Source of the DNA: Embiotoca jacksoni
Taxonomy: Eukaryota > Chordata > Actinopteri > Embiotocidae
Assembly: GCA_022577435.1 (NCBI GenBank)
Contig: JAKOON010000052.1
Location: 742,501-806,500 of the forward strand
Direction of reading: 5' to 3'
Length of the DNA: 64,000 nucleotides
Position 1 is the stretch's first letter. Every line of letters starts with the position of its first letter. A model generated the notes under the pieces. The model had not been told where the DNA came from, searched no databases, and saw only the letters and a list, made by a program, of their open reading frames with translations. Position numbers and translations under genes: made by a program. Below are positions 46,628-57,572 of the stretch, one piece after another.

Positions 46628-46730
46628 TTTGGTTTTTGCGTGTTGCTGAAAGTGCATTTTGACTCTGGCTCGGCCCCAGTGTGGTTTTTTGTGCTCAGCT
46701 ACAATGCTTTCCAATAGTGCAGCCATTATA

Positions 46731-46737
<7 letters not shown>

Positions 46738-46806
<69 letters not shown>
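46738..46806. repeat. (CA)n microsatellite
   Basis: About 34 uninterrupted CA units. Confidence 0.97.
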
Positions 46807-46808
<2 letters not shown>

Positions 46809-46946
46809 TTGACGTCCTCCTTCCCACCATTTTATACTGTAGTATGGAAAAATAAAACAAGGCATGAACCACAACACACACACACGGTCACAGTCACATG
46901 CTGGCAGCACATACACACAGTATTTCACATGCTTATACATCACGAT

Positions 46947-46947
<1 letters not shown>

Positions 46948-47029
<82 letters not shown>
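46948..47029. repeat. (CA)n microsatellite
   Basis: About 40 CA units ending in CGCTTCTCTC, followed by a short CTT run. Confidence 0.97.
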
Positions 47030-47031
<2 letters not shown>

Positions 47032-48561
47032 TCTCTCATCATCTCTCTCCTTCTTCTTCTTCTGCACAACCTAAAATGAAAACGAAAGTAGAAGCCATCG
47101 AATTTCCATGCAGATGAGTTTCTAAATGCGGCGCCTCGATCGTCGGCTCGGTCCGGCCGCGATGGACCGGGAGACGGTTCTGAAGGGACGATGAATGAAA
47201 GAAGGGAAAGGAGGTCGGTGGGAAGGAGGGAACACGTCGGCAATGTTAATTTGAACCTCAGTGAGCAGTTTAATTGTGGAGCTTTGTATTTTTGGCATGT
47301 AGTGAACAACTTTGACATATTATGAAGGCATCAGATGCAGCTTTATGTGCAGTAATGGTCTGACATGGTGAGACAAAAGGCCCGCCGACATACTCAGTAA
47401 CCTGGTGTTGAAATGTCCTCGAGGAGTGTTTGATAAATGATCGGTTTTTGGACTCATCTCTGACATAGTTTGGAGTGTTTTTGCTGATTTTGTTTTGTGT
47501 CGTTTACGCAACACATTTTGCATCTTTTCAGTTCAAAAATACCGTCCACTCATATATTCAGACGATGGTTTGTTTGATCCTACATAAACAAAAAAATACT
47601 GGTAATATATGTTTTTACTGGGAAACGAGGCTAACTGGTTCCAGTCTTTATGCTATGCTAAGCTAATCACAGCTGACTGCAGGAAATGCAAAAGCACGTA
47701 CTAATATTATTTTTCCTAGCTCGTAGATGTTGATGAGAAAGTGACGTAAAGCGACTTTGAAAACTCGTCTTACTTCATACACATCAGGACAGAGTTAAAA
47801 ACAGAAGAAATGCATGAATATAATATCTATTCAAGTTCAATTCTCCACCAGAATAGTCATTTATTTCCATTTGCAGTAGTTTTATCTCCCAGAGACACAT
47901 ACTGATCTCAGTGGATCACTGCTGGCAGCTGATGTTGGACACATTCAGTGTCCGGCTGGTGGTTGACCACATTTTGAACACAGTTTAATCATCTCTCTGC
48001 TTACTGAGCCATAAATTAAATGGAACTGCTCCTGTGAAATGGGAACATAGTGAAATGTAGTCAGTCTTTCAGCAATGGAAAGTCATCTTAATAAAGACAG
48101 TTGAAACTTGAAATGCCAATTTATTGCTCACTAGAACTGGTTTTCATTTTTTGAGAAATTTCGTTTTTCTGTATTTGTTTATTTATTGGGAACAACACCA
48201 ACGAATTAATGAAGGTTTGCCTTCGAATAAATATTGCAAGTCTACTAAAATTTACTTTTCTTTATGCATTAAAATTTTCCAGCTGAATATTTTCCTCCCA
48301 CTTTACTGGCATTAGTTTGATGGTTTGCCTGATAATCATCGCCGTTTTAGTCTTATTCTATTTTAGAATATCTGTTTCTGTTCTTTAAAAGTCGAGGTTT
48401 GGCGGGTTGCACCTCCAAGGTCATGTTTTATGGATGTAGTTTCTTCAAACGTTTGGAGTCTCGGTTTCATTTGAGCTTGACCAAAAAACAGCCAGTTTTT
48501 CTCGCTGCGCTGCCCCACCCGAGGCGGTCATGTAATGAGTGATGGAGCGAAGCAAAGGAGA
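47030..48561. other. No gene seen
   Basis: Non-coding. A GC-rich patch (47125-47180) includes GGTCCGGCCGCGATGGACCG, an imperfect inverted repeat. The dispersed fragment at 47.64 kb is annotated separately. Confidence 0.55.
47637..47670 (-). repeat. Dispersed teleost repeat fragment, inverse of 7.67 kb
   Basis: Read on the minus strand: GATTAGCTTAGCATAGCATA then AAGACTGGAACC. It shares AGCATAAAGACTGGAA with 7676-7691. Confidence 0.6.
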
Positions 48562-48594
48562 TGGAGGAGGAGGAGGAGGAGGAGGAGGAGGAGG
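48562..48594. repeat. (GGA)n trinucleotide array
   Basis: About 11 GGA units, the reverse sense of the CTC array at 45.16 kb. Confidence 0.95.
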
Positions 48595-48888
48595 ACACAG
48601 CTTCAGTTTAAGGTTAGAGGAGAAACAATAGAAAGAAAGGGCAGGTGATTTGTTCAGAGTAACGAGGTGGATGGCGGGCAGGTGCGATACATCTTCTGGT
48701 ATAAAGTGCTGCATCAGGGCCTTCGACTCTTTGTTCATCAGATCTCCGTGTGGAAACCAACACGGGCTGTGCCTGTAATGTTTGCATATCGGACTGTGTG
48801 TGTGTGTAAATCTAAATTTAATGGCCGTGTAAATGATGGCTTTGACACGTAAGTGACTTTCCCTGAAGTGTTTTGGCTCCTTATCAGC

Positions 48889-48891
<3 letters not shown>
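48595..48891. other. No gene seen
   Basis: Short non-coding interval. Confidence 0.6.

Positions 48892-48932
<41 letters not shown>
48892..48932. repeat. (GT)n microsatellite
   Basis: About 20 GT units. Confidence 0.95.
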
Positions 48933-48934
<2 letters not shown>

Positions 48935-49418
48935 TTTTTCTGGCTTCTCAGTCCAACAATGTGTTTCTGTTTTTCAATTATATTTCTCCTCTATTAACCG
49001 GCAGATATTTACTTTAACGCTAACAGCTAACTGTTACATGGGAACATGGGGAACCAGCCTGCCTCATTCACTGTTTATTTTTATATTTCAAACAAACCAG
49101 TTCTCTAAATTTGTGAGTAAATTGTATTTTTCAAATTAGCGTGGTTGTTTTTTTTTTTTGTTTGTTTTTTTAATCTTTGGCATTTATGTCATTTGGGAAA
49201 AGAAATTACGTGTATGTGTTGTCAAATAAAGTCAAATTTATTGTTCCGTTACAAGCTCATCCGACCGTCTCGTCGCCGCTGTCTGCGTTTATTAGGTCTG
49301 TCTGTCTGTTTGGTGGCGAGAGAACAGGAAATAGATGGAGTGCTGTTTCCTGTCAAATCCTCTTCTGAAACAATGGCTGCTGGAAGTAATCTGACCGAGA
49401 CAGCACAGCCCTCAAGGG

Positions 49419-49420
<2 letters not shown>
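48933..49420. other. No gene seen
   Basis: Non-coding, with a T-rich run at 49147-49170. Confidence 0.6.
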
Positions 49421-49456
<36 letters not shown>

Positions 49457-49476
49457 TGGGTGTGTGTGGGTGTGTC
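49421..49476. repeat. (GT)n / (GGGTGT)n array
   Basis: A GT array whose right half becomes GTGGGTGTGGGTGTGTGTGG. Confidence 0.93.
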
Positions 49477-50155
49477 GGCGAGGTGGTCTGTGCAACATCA
49501 ATCCGCCGAGAGCGCTGCGTTCGGTGCCCTGACACAGCGTGGGAATGGGCGGCGGGATGAAAAGAAAACACTCTCGTCGTGGATGTGAGTCGTGGTGGGA
49601 GCCGGTGTCGGTCACCTGGTGCCAGCGGGAGCTTGTAGTTTGTCGCGAGACGAGGTTAACGCCATCAAAGCGGGCTGAAACTGCAGGAAGTGTGCCAAAA
49701 CAAATCGGACGGCCTGGCAGCCTGTGATAAGAGGCCTCGGTGGATTATCGTCAGTTCTGACAGATGAGGCCAAACTGTCAGAGCGGGCCAGACAGGAAGT
49801 ACAGCTCTGGACCTGGAGCTGCACAAGCAACAACATGTGTTATTGTGAATTTAGTTGGCAACTATAGTAAATATACCAAAAATATCAGTTATGGCGTGTT
49901 GAGAGTTTTTTTGATGTGCAAAGCAACAATGTAAGGCATAAAACTGAAAGTAAACAAACACAATGTATTCTACAATGAATATTTGGTTTTCCTGAAAAGT
50001 TATGAAGTCTTTAAAGTTGCATGAATGTTTTATTTTCTGTTTCAGGGGTGTAAACGCTGTATAATGTTATATGTTAGGAAACAGTTGCCTTTTTTACAAA
50101 TCCAGCTGTCTTTTAGTGAAATTAAGTGCAATATTCGTTCTCCTTTTTGCTCAGC

Positions 50156-50335
50156 TTTTGGTCTCCACCGTGTCCAGTTGTGAACATCTGGCTCTTGAGC
50201 TGTTAAGTGCTTCGCTGTTTTCACCAGCTCGTTGCTAACTGTGTCTGTCTGCTGTTCGGTCCCGAGCAGGTCGTGTACACTGGATGTTTTTGAGCCTATT
50301 ATTGAGCTCTTCTGCTGCAAACCAGAACAGCAAAG
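50156..50335 (+). repeat. Dispersed repeat family R2, copy 2
   Basis: TTTTGGTCTCCACCGTGTCC, then CATCTGGCTCTTGAGCTGTT, then CACCAGCTCGTTGCTAACTG and TGTCTGTCTGCTGTTCGGT. It keeps more of the family's usual series than the copy at 31.46 kb. Family assignment is from memory of fish repeats. Confidence 0.6.
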
Positions 50336-50515
50336 ATGTGAGAAGGTTGTGTGACCTAATAGTATATACCATAGTAGACATAAAAATGTTCATTAGTGCA
50401 GCATTTAAGTTTCCTAAAGTTTGGATTTGAAAAAGGGTGCTCTTTGGACTATATGCTAGATTTCATGTAGTTATCGGGCAAATCCAGATGTTCTAATAAT
50501 GTCCTTGTTTCTCTG

Positions 50516-50533
50516 GTGCGCCCTCTAGTGGAG
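50516..50533 (-). promoter_or_regulatory. CTCF-like motif, minus orientation
   Basis: On the minus strand this reads CTCCACTAGAGGGCGCAC, the same core as at 7588. Convergent with the strong plus-oriented site at 12405, with the candidate first exon between them. Confidence 0.55.
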
Positions 50534-51050
50534 TTCTCCGGTAACATGCGGCGTACAGCACAGAAAGGCCACCGTGTAAATAATTCCACCGTACTTCATG
50601 TAAATACAATAAGCTGTTGCTGAAATCACACCTCAGGTTTTAAATACTGCAGCCGGAGCAGGATTACAGTGAGTCGCCTGGCAGGAGGCCAAAATAAAAA
50701 GCACAGTAGCATCCCTCCAAATAAAGCTGCAGCTCTCGCTGCTGTTTACAGCATGAAATATTCAAATCATCGTGAGTGTTGTTCGGCATGAAATCTTAAA
50801 GCAACATCTTGTATTGTTGTTGTGTCGTGTCAGAAAGAGTCAGACTGTCCGCTGTCACGAAGTGTTTCCTCGTAACGTCTTGTAACTGCATTCAGAGGAA
50901 ACGGTCTCCGCGGGAGACGGGACATCCCTTCAAACTTTTCTGTGTCTCTGTCACCGCTCGTCATCGTATGTCTTGTTAAACTTTTATTTTGAAATTCAAT
51001 GGAGCAGGGCGAGTTGTACAGATGTGCTTTGCTTGGATGGGAATTGACAG

Positions 51051-51052
<2 letters not shown>

Positions 51053-51111
<59 letters not shown>

Positions 51112-51123
51112 CGTGTGTGCGTG
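51053..51123. repeat. (GT)n microsatellite
   Basis: About 28 pure GT units, then GCGTGCGTGTGTGCGTGTGC. Confidence 0.96.
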
Positions 51124-51192
51124 TGCAGTACACCTTGGACCATCTGTGTCCTGGTGTATACAGCAGTAGGGCATGTGTATTTGCTAGAGGGT

Positions 51193-51194
<2 letters not shown>

Positions 51195-51248
<54 letters not shown>
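51195..51248. repeat. (GT)n microsatellite
   Basis: About 26 GT units followed by GAGAGAGAG. Confidence 0.96.
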
Positions 51249-51255
<7 letters not shown>

Positions 51256-51362
51256 GTAAAGTGATAAAGGAAGATTGATGGACTACAACCGGATGAATGT
51301 GCTCTCACCTCAGCTGATGGGGTCAAAAGGTCACGGAGAGGGACCTTGGCAGAGGAAAGACG

Positions 51363-51363
<1 letters not shown>

Positions 51364-51421
<58 letters not shown>
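51364..51421. repeat. (GT)n microsatellite
   Basis: About 29 GT units. The third GT array in 370 bp. Confidence 0.96.
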
Positions 51422-51424
<3 letters not shown>

Positions 51425-51538
51425 AAATTGTTTCACTCATATTGTGAGGACCTGCCTTCTGGACAAATACAAACCATTAAAGTGAAGGTTTGTGAAAATA
51501 GTAGTTATTGTCGGGTCATGACTGTAATGAAACATGAC

Positions 51539-51565
51539 TGTGTGTGTGTGTGTGTGTGTGTGTGT
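51539..51565. repeat. (GT)n microsatellite, short
   Basis: About 13 GT units. Confidence 0.9.
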
Positions 51566-51688
51566 GGCAGAAGGTGACCTGGGCAGGGTTGCGAAGATGA
51601 ACGTGTATAGCCGTTGACCTTGGGAGACCTGTGACATCACTTCCTGTCTGTTTGCCGCAGTCTCTTACTCCGGGGCGAGAGAAGGGGG

Positions 51689-51689
<1 letters not shown>

Positions 51690-51718
<29 letters not shown>
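51690..51718. repeat. (CA)n microsatellite, short
   Basis: About 14 CA units, with further short CA runs to 51780. Confidence 0.9.
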
Positions 51719-51721
<3 letters not shown>

Positions 51722-51809
51722 TACCGATATGCCGGCGCTCCCTCTGTTTCTCGTGCACAGACACACACACATGCACACACAAACAAACTTCCTGGCATGT
51801 CACAGACGC

Positions 51810-51822
51810 TGCTGAGTCAGCG
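51810..51822. promoter_or_regulatory. MARE/ARE-type site
   Basis: TGCTGAGTCAGCG matches 12 of 13 positions of the palindromic Maf recognition element (TGCTGAGTCAGCA), bound by small-Maf/NRF2/BACH heterodimers. It is a motif match only. Confidence 0.4.
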
Positions 51823-51847
51823 TTGTGGGTTTCTGCCCCGTGACATC

Positions 51848-51851
<4 letters not shown>

Positions 51852-51895
<44 letters not shown>
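51852..51895. repeat. (GT)n microsatellite
   Basis: About 22 GT units. Confidence 0.95.
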
Positions 51896-51898
<3 letters not shown>

Positions 51899-54237
51899 GA
51901 GTCTGAAATTGAGTTTACAACTGCAGTTGGAGAAGTGACACACAGTCCATCATAACGACCCGCACGTGAGTTAGTGTTGAAGCGGTTTGAGCGACTGCAG
52001 CTTGTTAAAAGTCTGTTCACGGTTTCAACGTCTCGCGTGACATAAATTTCGTCGACCGCACAAATCCAAGAGGATCAACACGGGCCGTGCACGTTCCAGA
52101 AAAGTAAACTGGATGCTTTTTATTGCTCCGTAAATATAATATATTTCATGATCCAACATCCTTGTTGCACTTTCCCATACACTCAGGTTTTGCTTGCAGA
52201 CTTGAGATTTTTTGTTTATCATGTCACACACCTCGTTCCCACCGAAACACCTGACAGCAGAGGACTGTGTGTGTTGAGCTCCAAACAGCTCGATTGACGC
52301 TGTTTTCTATTAACATGCTTTTAAATGTAGCAGCACGACTTCCATAAGTCTGTGACCTCAACAAACATTGCAAGACAGAATTTATCTTACGATCCAAATG
52401 TTTTTTTTTTTCGCAGTTCAAACATTTTTACTTGCAAACTTGATTTTTGGTAATGAAAGACACACAAGTATGTTCATAGCTTATCTTTACCTGCTTTCAA
52501 CAAAAAAGACACAATCGCCATGACGAAAGAGTAAATTTGCATTATTGGTGAACATAAGCAACAATTTCTGCCTATATCTGATTCAAGATTTTCATTTTTA
52601 GATCGGGTTGAGTCATTTTCTGTCAACTTTACGATACTTGAAGCTTTGAGTTGTGTTTCGATGACTTTTAAGTCACTCACTGTTTTTATTCAAATCAGAG
52701 AATAAACACGACATTTTGTTTTTATATAAAAATAATTGTAATTATCTCTGAGAAAAGAAACCTTTTGAAATCATTTTTACATTGGATAATTGGAGATTTA
52801 TAACAAAGCCATGTTGAGGCAGAATGATTTACAGCACATGATAGATTGAAACAACTCTAACATAAGAATAAAATCTATGCTAATAAAATGTAGTAATGCT
52901 GTAAATCAATCCTCCAGATTGTCTAAGACGTTTTCTTAAAGTGGAATTAAGCAGTATCAAAGCTGCTGGTCTTATTAGTGATAATCTAATTTGTTTATGG
53001 TAATCACAGTTCTGCCCTCCGCATGAACATCTCACTAATTTGTTGTTGTTTAAAGCTGGTGGCGCCTTCAGACGGTTCACGTGTGTCTGACCTCCTTCTG
53101 ACTTCCAGGATGTGAGATTATCGCTGAAGGAGAGTTTTAAGAGGATCTGAAGGGATTCTCGTTTATTCGGAGACGAGCAGAAAATTAAGATAAAGCTCAC
53201 ATTTGGTTTCGGGCGGCTCGAGTAACACACAAAAGTCAAGAAGCTCGTACGCAGCCAACGGTGCGGCAGCAGAAAATGAATGACATCGAAGATCAGGAAT
53301 CTTACTTTGGAAAACAGTCTGAAATCATCAGCTGCTTTTTAAGGCGGCTCATGTTGCAGCTCAGTGGGGTTTTTCTCCTGAATATGACTCTACTGCTGCA
53401 CATGAGATCATTGTGGATGTCCTGCAACGTATTCGTATCAGAAAATGTAACCAATCTGGATGTGTTGACTGAAGAAGGCCTCATTTTAACTGTTATTTAA
53501 CGTATATGTGGAACACACAACAGGCTGCTTTGCATAAATGTAGTTGCACTTCTTCTCTCCCGGGAGCAGCTGAGTTCAACTGTGTTCATTGAACGCGGCC
53601 CTGCTGCCTTAAAGACGGCACTCAGGGGAAAAGTAGTCAGAGCTTTTCATATCGGCAGAGATGACTTTTGTTCAACAGCAATAATATCATGTTAACTTCT
53701 GTTTTCAGAGTGTTTGTGAGCAGCTTTGCTTTCCCTTCACGGAGTGTAGAAGTGTGCGGAGGCCGTGGGGCAGAATCTGACAGTGATTCATGTGTTTTCA
53801 TTTTGTGCTGATGAATACGACCTGCATGTGGCATGTTGGGAACGGTGGAGTCCGATGGAAGAGATCACAGTCAAATTTAAAGTTTATTTTTAAAATTGAA
53901 GATAATAATCAGCTCAGCGGGTTTCGTATCGACGAGCAGATCAGTTCATTTAAAAGATGAGCTCAGCCTCTCTGTTTAAATCTGATCACAGCAGCTGAAT
54001 TTTTAGTTTTGTATCATAATAAAGGTTAAATTGTAGACTGTTGTTGATTTCAGCCTTTTATTATTATGTCCTGAATACCAGTGAGTCATTTCATTTGTCT
54101 CTGACTGCAGCTACAGAAAAAACAACGTGCCATTAATTCAGAAATGTTGTGTTTCTATTCTAATAAGTTTGAGAAATGTATTTTGTATTTAACCCTTTGA
54201 CACTCAGATTATGAGGCGGTATCTTGAATGGAATCGA
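51896..54237. other. No gene seen
   Basis: Long non-repetitive non-coding interval, mostly AT-rich. No splice-flanked frame was recognised. The frames at 52880-53239 (minus) and 53261-53500 (plus) have no recognisable domain. Confidence 0.55.
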
Positions 54238-54256
54238 CATATATATATATATATAA
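54238..54256. repeat. (AT)n run
   Basis: About nine AT units immediately left of the shared 34-bp motif. Confidence 0.85.
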
Positions 54257-54266
54257 AAATCCAACT

Positions 54267-54317
54267 GCTGTTGTGGGCCAGCGTGTCTATTTCACGCTTT
54301 GCCGTGGTACGGGGTTG
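54267..54317 (+). repeat. Shared 34-bp motif block (copy near 54.3 kb)
   Basis: Aligns over 51 bp with 59651-59701 (43 identical), including an identical 20-base core CTATTTCACGCTTTGCCGTG. Not recognised as a named family. Confidence 0.75.
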
Positions 54318-54513
54318 AAATCATGTACGAGTCCAAACCTCATAACACGTTTAAAATCACACACTCAGATACACCTGTCATGTTAAAACCGCTGTGAATG
54401 AAACAATTAGTCATTCATGCTTATGTGTGTGCGTGTGTCTGTAAATGTGTGTCTGTGTGTGCACCTGCTGGTGTCCGAGTCACGCGTCACTGCAGGTTCA
54501 GCCAAATCAGCCT

Positions 54514-54527
54514 GTTACCGCAGCAAC
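54514..54527. promoter_or_regulatory. RFX X-box-like palindrome
   Basis: GTTACCGCAGCAAC fits GTTRCC-N2-RGYAAC. The arms are slightly imperfect (GTTAC/GCAAC). Confidence 0.4.
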
Positions 54528-54613
54528 CGCGGCATAACAAGAGCATGCATTGGAAATAATGGTTATCAATTCTAAAAATACACTTCATGTGAAGGGTTTT
54601 GGAGACGAAGCCA

Positions 54614-54616
<3 letters not shown>

Positions 54617-54650
<34 letters not shown>
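54617..54650. repeat. (GT)n microsatellite
   Basis: About 17 GT units, 45 bp before the candidate enhancer core. Confidence 0.95.
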
Positions 54651-54652
<2 letters not shown>

Positions 54653-54679
54653 ATGCTAACGATGTCTGTGTCCGACTAA

Positions 54680-54795
54680 CCATTGCAATCAAAGTGACGC
54701 AAATCTCTGCGTCAGTAATTAGCATAAAATTGGATCTTTGTTCCTGTTAGCAAACACGGTTTAACACATCCAGCTCTTCAATTAGGCCCTCGACT
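54680..54795. promoter_or_regulatory. Candidate enhancer-like cluster
   Basis: A perfect inverted repeat TGACGCAAATCTCTGCGTCA (7-bp arms, 54695-54714) adjoins GTAATTAGCATAAAATTGG (homeodomain/POU-like) and TCTTTGTTCC (SOX-like), with an ATCAAAG TCF/LEF-like core just upstream. The packing is what conserved developmental enhancers tend to show. Conservation not tested. Confidence 0.35.
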
Positions 54796-54797
<2 letters not shown>

Positions 54798-54860
<63 letters not shown>

Positions 54861-54879
54861 ACACACACACACACACACC
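54798..54879. repeat. (CA)n microsatellite
   Basis: About 40 CA units with one CTCA interruption. Inverse partner of the GT array at 54936. Confidence 0.96.
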
Positions 54880-54935
54880 TCCCCATTACACTCAATTCCA
54901 TTACTCCACCCTCTCGCTTATCCCCCATTTTCATG

Positions 54936-54940
54936 TGTGT

Positions 54941-54988
<48 letters not shown>
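54936..54988. repeat. (GT)n microsatellite
   Basis: About 26 GT units with GGG at the left. Confidence 0.96.
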
Positions 54989-54991
<3 letters not shown>

Positions 54992-55215
54992 GAAGGAGAT
55001 ATGACAGAAGGAGAGGATGGAAAGCTCAGAGGAACGAGTGAGTGACAGCAGAGAAAGAAAGAAGTAATGGAGAGAGAGTGAGAGAGACGGGGGAGAAATT
55101 TCAAGAAGGAAGTTGAACAAAGGATGAAATCCGGCGAGACGTGGAAGAAGAGAGAGAGGAAGGAGGAAAGTGATTCAGAGGAAGAGGGAGGAGAAATAAG
55201 TGAGAGGAGGGAGGG
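54989..55215. repeat. Purine-rich tract
   Basis: G/A-biased plus strand with AGAGAGAGTGAGAGAG and GAAGAGGGAGGAG motifs. Confidence 0.8.
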
Positions 55216-56023
55216 CGAGGATGAATTGTGGCTCATGTCACTATAAATTACTTCCAGGGTCTAATCGCTGCAGACAGCCGGGTCTCTCTGTGGAGGAATA
55301 TGCTCTCTTTTAGTTTGTGTTGATTTAGGAAGTGTATTTGTGGGATTGTGTTTGTCTTCGATTCCTTCAGACAACAGAGACCAAACTGTCTTTTGATAAA
55401 CTGTCTTTCAAATGTGTGTCAAGGTATGAAGTCTGAAGAAATAACACAGACTCTTCATATTTAAAGTCTTCAGGTGTTTTCCAAGCCGTGTAGTTTTTGC
55501 TTTAAGGTAAAAGTGTGTTCAGGGATTTTTTTTTTTTTTTTTAGAATTGGTGACATTCACAGTAAAAAAAATATGACATAAATTTGCTTTTTAATCCTAA
55601 AACTTCCAGCATCTTTTCTTTGGAGTATAATTTAGCTTCCACTTTTTTTTGGTTTTTATGCCCTCCTAAAATAATGAGAAGTTAAAGCTTATAAAGCTGG
55701 TGCTATTCTATATTTTATTGTAAACAAATCCTATGAAAACACCAACAATGTGCTCGTCTGTCTCTCGGTTTGTTACAACTTATTCCACTTTTAACAACAC
55801 TTTTATCCACTTATAACACTTTCATACTTTCCATCGTCCTTTTAGTTACACTTACATACTTTTATTGCTCTTATCTATTCTATCTAACCTTTTATCCTTC
55901 AACTCCTATTTAACGCTTACATTTTTATTGTTATTATTTACATTTTAATATTACAGCTTTTATCTTTTAAATGCATTTCATTTTAGTTTCTAGTTATATT
56001 TTAACACACTTAATTTCCTAAAA

Positions 56024-56024
<1 letters not shown>
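55216..56024. other. No gene seen, AT-rich
   Basis: AT-rich non-coding DNA with a T-homopolymer at 55528-55544. The 55780-55960 stretch has recurrent TTTTA(T/A)C(A/T)CTT motifs like an old decayed tandem repeat. Confidence 0.55.

Positions 56025-56096
<72 letters not shown>
56025..56096. repeat. (GATA)n microsatellite
   Basis: About 18 uninterrupted GATA units ending GACAGACC. Same strand sense as the array at 2.1 kb. Confidence 0.98.
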
Positions 56097-57572
56097 CAGA
56101 CCTGGTAATTTCCTGTGTGCTGTTTAATGTGGAAACATCTGTCTCTGACTCACAGCTCTTTTAAAAAAGCATGTGTGTCTGAGTGTTCTCGTGTGTTTGC
56201 AATTAGAGACTGAAGAAGTAAACAACTTCTTCATTTCAAGAAATGACTTAATGCACTGTGTTTTCTCTGCGTAAACCCGAGATAAACAATACCTTTGCGT
56301 TTCATTAGCGATACTTGAGCCTCAGCGCTTTGGCCCTCGGTGCTGTTTTAGCTTTGATTGTTCTCTTTGATGCTGCAGAGGATGAAACTGCAGATCTGTG
56401 GGAATAGAATAGAAGTACAATTAGAATTTAACAGAAGCCTCTTCACAGAATATCTGAATAATTGATGCAGTTTGTGGTTTTCCTCTGTTGCCTCTTTCGT
56501 GTTTTAAACGTGCTTCTCCTGCAGGGGGCAGCACTGAGCTGTGCAAAAACAAGGGCCACAGGCTGCAGCAGTCAGACACTGCACAAACACACCCACAGAT
56601 AATAAGAGGTGGCGCACATGAAGCAGACACATGCTGAGTTTTCTTCTAATTTAACCACTCAGACTGAATCGAACTCTGTCCACACCAGTGGGCACATTCA
56701 TTATCAGCTTTCATCTTGCTCTCCTCACAAACACCCTCCTCATAAGAATTTCCCTTGCATCCTCTGCGAGGTCTTTAAGGAATATGTTTACTCTGTTTCC
56801 TCCGTTATTTCGCAGAGAAATGTCCAACACTTCCGGCGTGGATGAAAGTTAATGGGCACTCGGGGGGGAAATGTTCTTTCAAGTTGAGAGAACGTCCATG
56901 AAATTCAAATTTAGGAGGCAAAAGAGGCCTCGACGATCAGGAGAACCTGATTTTTCATTTCATTCTCTTCATAGTTGTTCTTTGAATTGTCATGATAATG
57001 CAGTGATGAGACACTGGCAGTAGACCTGGCTATAACAGATCATCCTACGTCCACAAAACCTGGACCCTTGTATACATTTCATTGACATCTAAAGCTCAGG
57101 ATATTTTTTACGTTTGTTTAACATTGAAATAAACTGCAATCCTGCAATATTTCAGTCACAGTTGTGTTTGGATAAAAGTGAGAGCTTCCCACTTACAACT
57201 GCACAAAATGAGTGCTGCATTTAGATTTTCCCCAAAGAAACATGGATCTAAGTAAGTGCTCTTTTTCCATGTTTTATTAGGAAACTAGGAGCAGATTTTG
57301 GTCAGAAAACAACACTGCTGCAAGAAAACAAAACACCAACTGATACTGCAACAGAAACCTTTGATGGTTGGAGGGTCAACTTTAATAAGACGGTGGCAGC
57401 CTACTCTTCTTCCAGCAGCCGTGGAGAACGTGCGACAGTCTGTCAGGCTCTAGTGTTTCAAATAGACTTTGAATTTAAGCAACTTTAGACTTTAGACACA
57501 CAATACAATGTGTAACAAAGTCACAGAAACTGTTTGGACAATAATTACCTAAAAATTCTTGTTGGACAAATG
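56097..57572. other. No gene seen
   Basis: Non-coding, with the CTCF-like motif at 56516. Confidence 0.6.
56516..56534 (+). promoter_or_regulatory. CTCF-like motif, plus orientation
   Basis: CTCCTGCAGGGGGCAGCAC is the CTGCAGGGGGC variant of the CTCF core. Points right, away from the minus-oriented site at 50516. Confidence 0.5.

Larger units (their letters stand above)
49477..51052. other. No gene seen
   Basis: Non-coding. The stretch 49500-49830 is less AT-rich and higher in complexity than its surroundings and is a candidate for conservation. The R2 repeat and CTCF-like motif are annotated separately. Confidence 0.55.

Noticed and set aside
46695..47318. 207-codon minus-strand open frame
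   Set aside because: Formed by two CA arrays (poly Cys-Val) joined by unique sequence without recognisable protein character.
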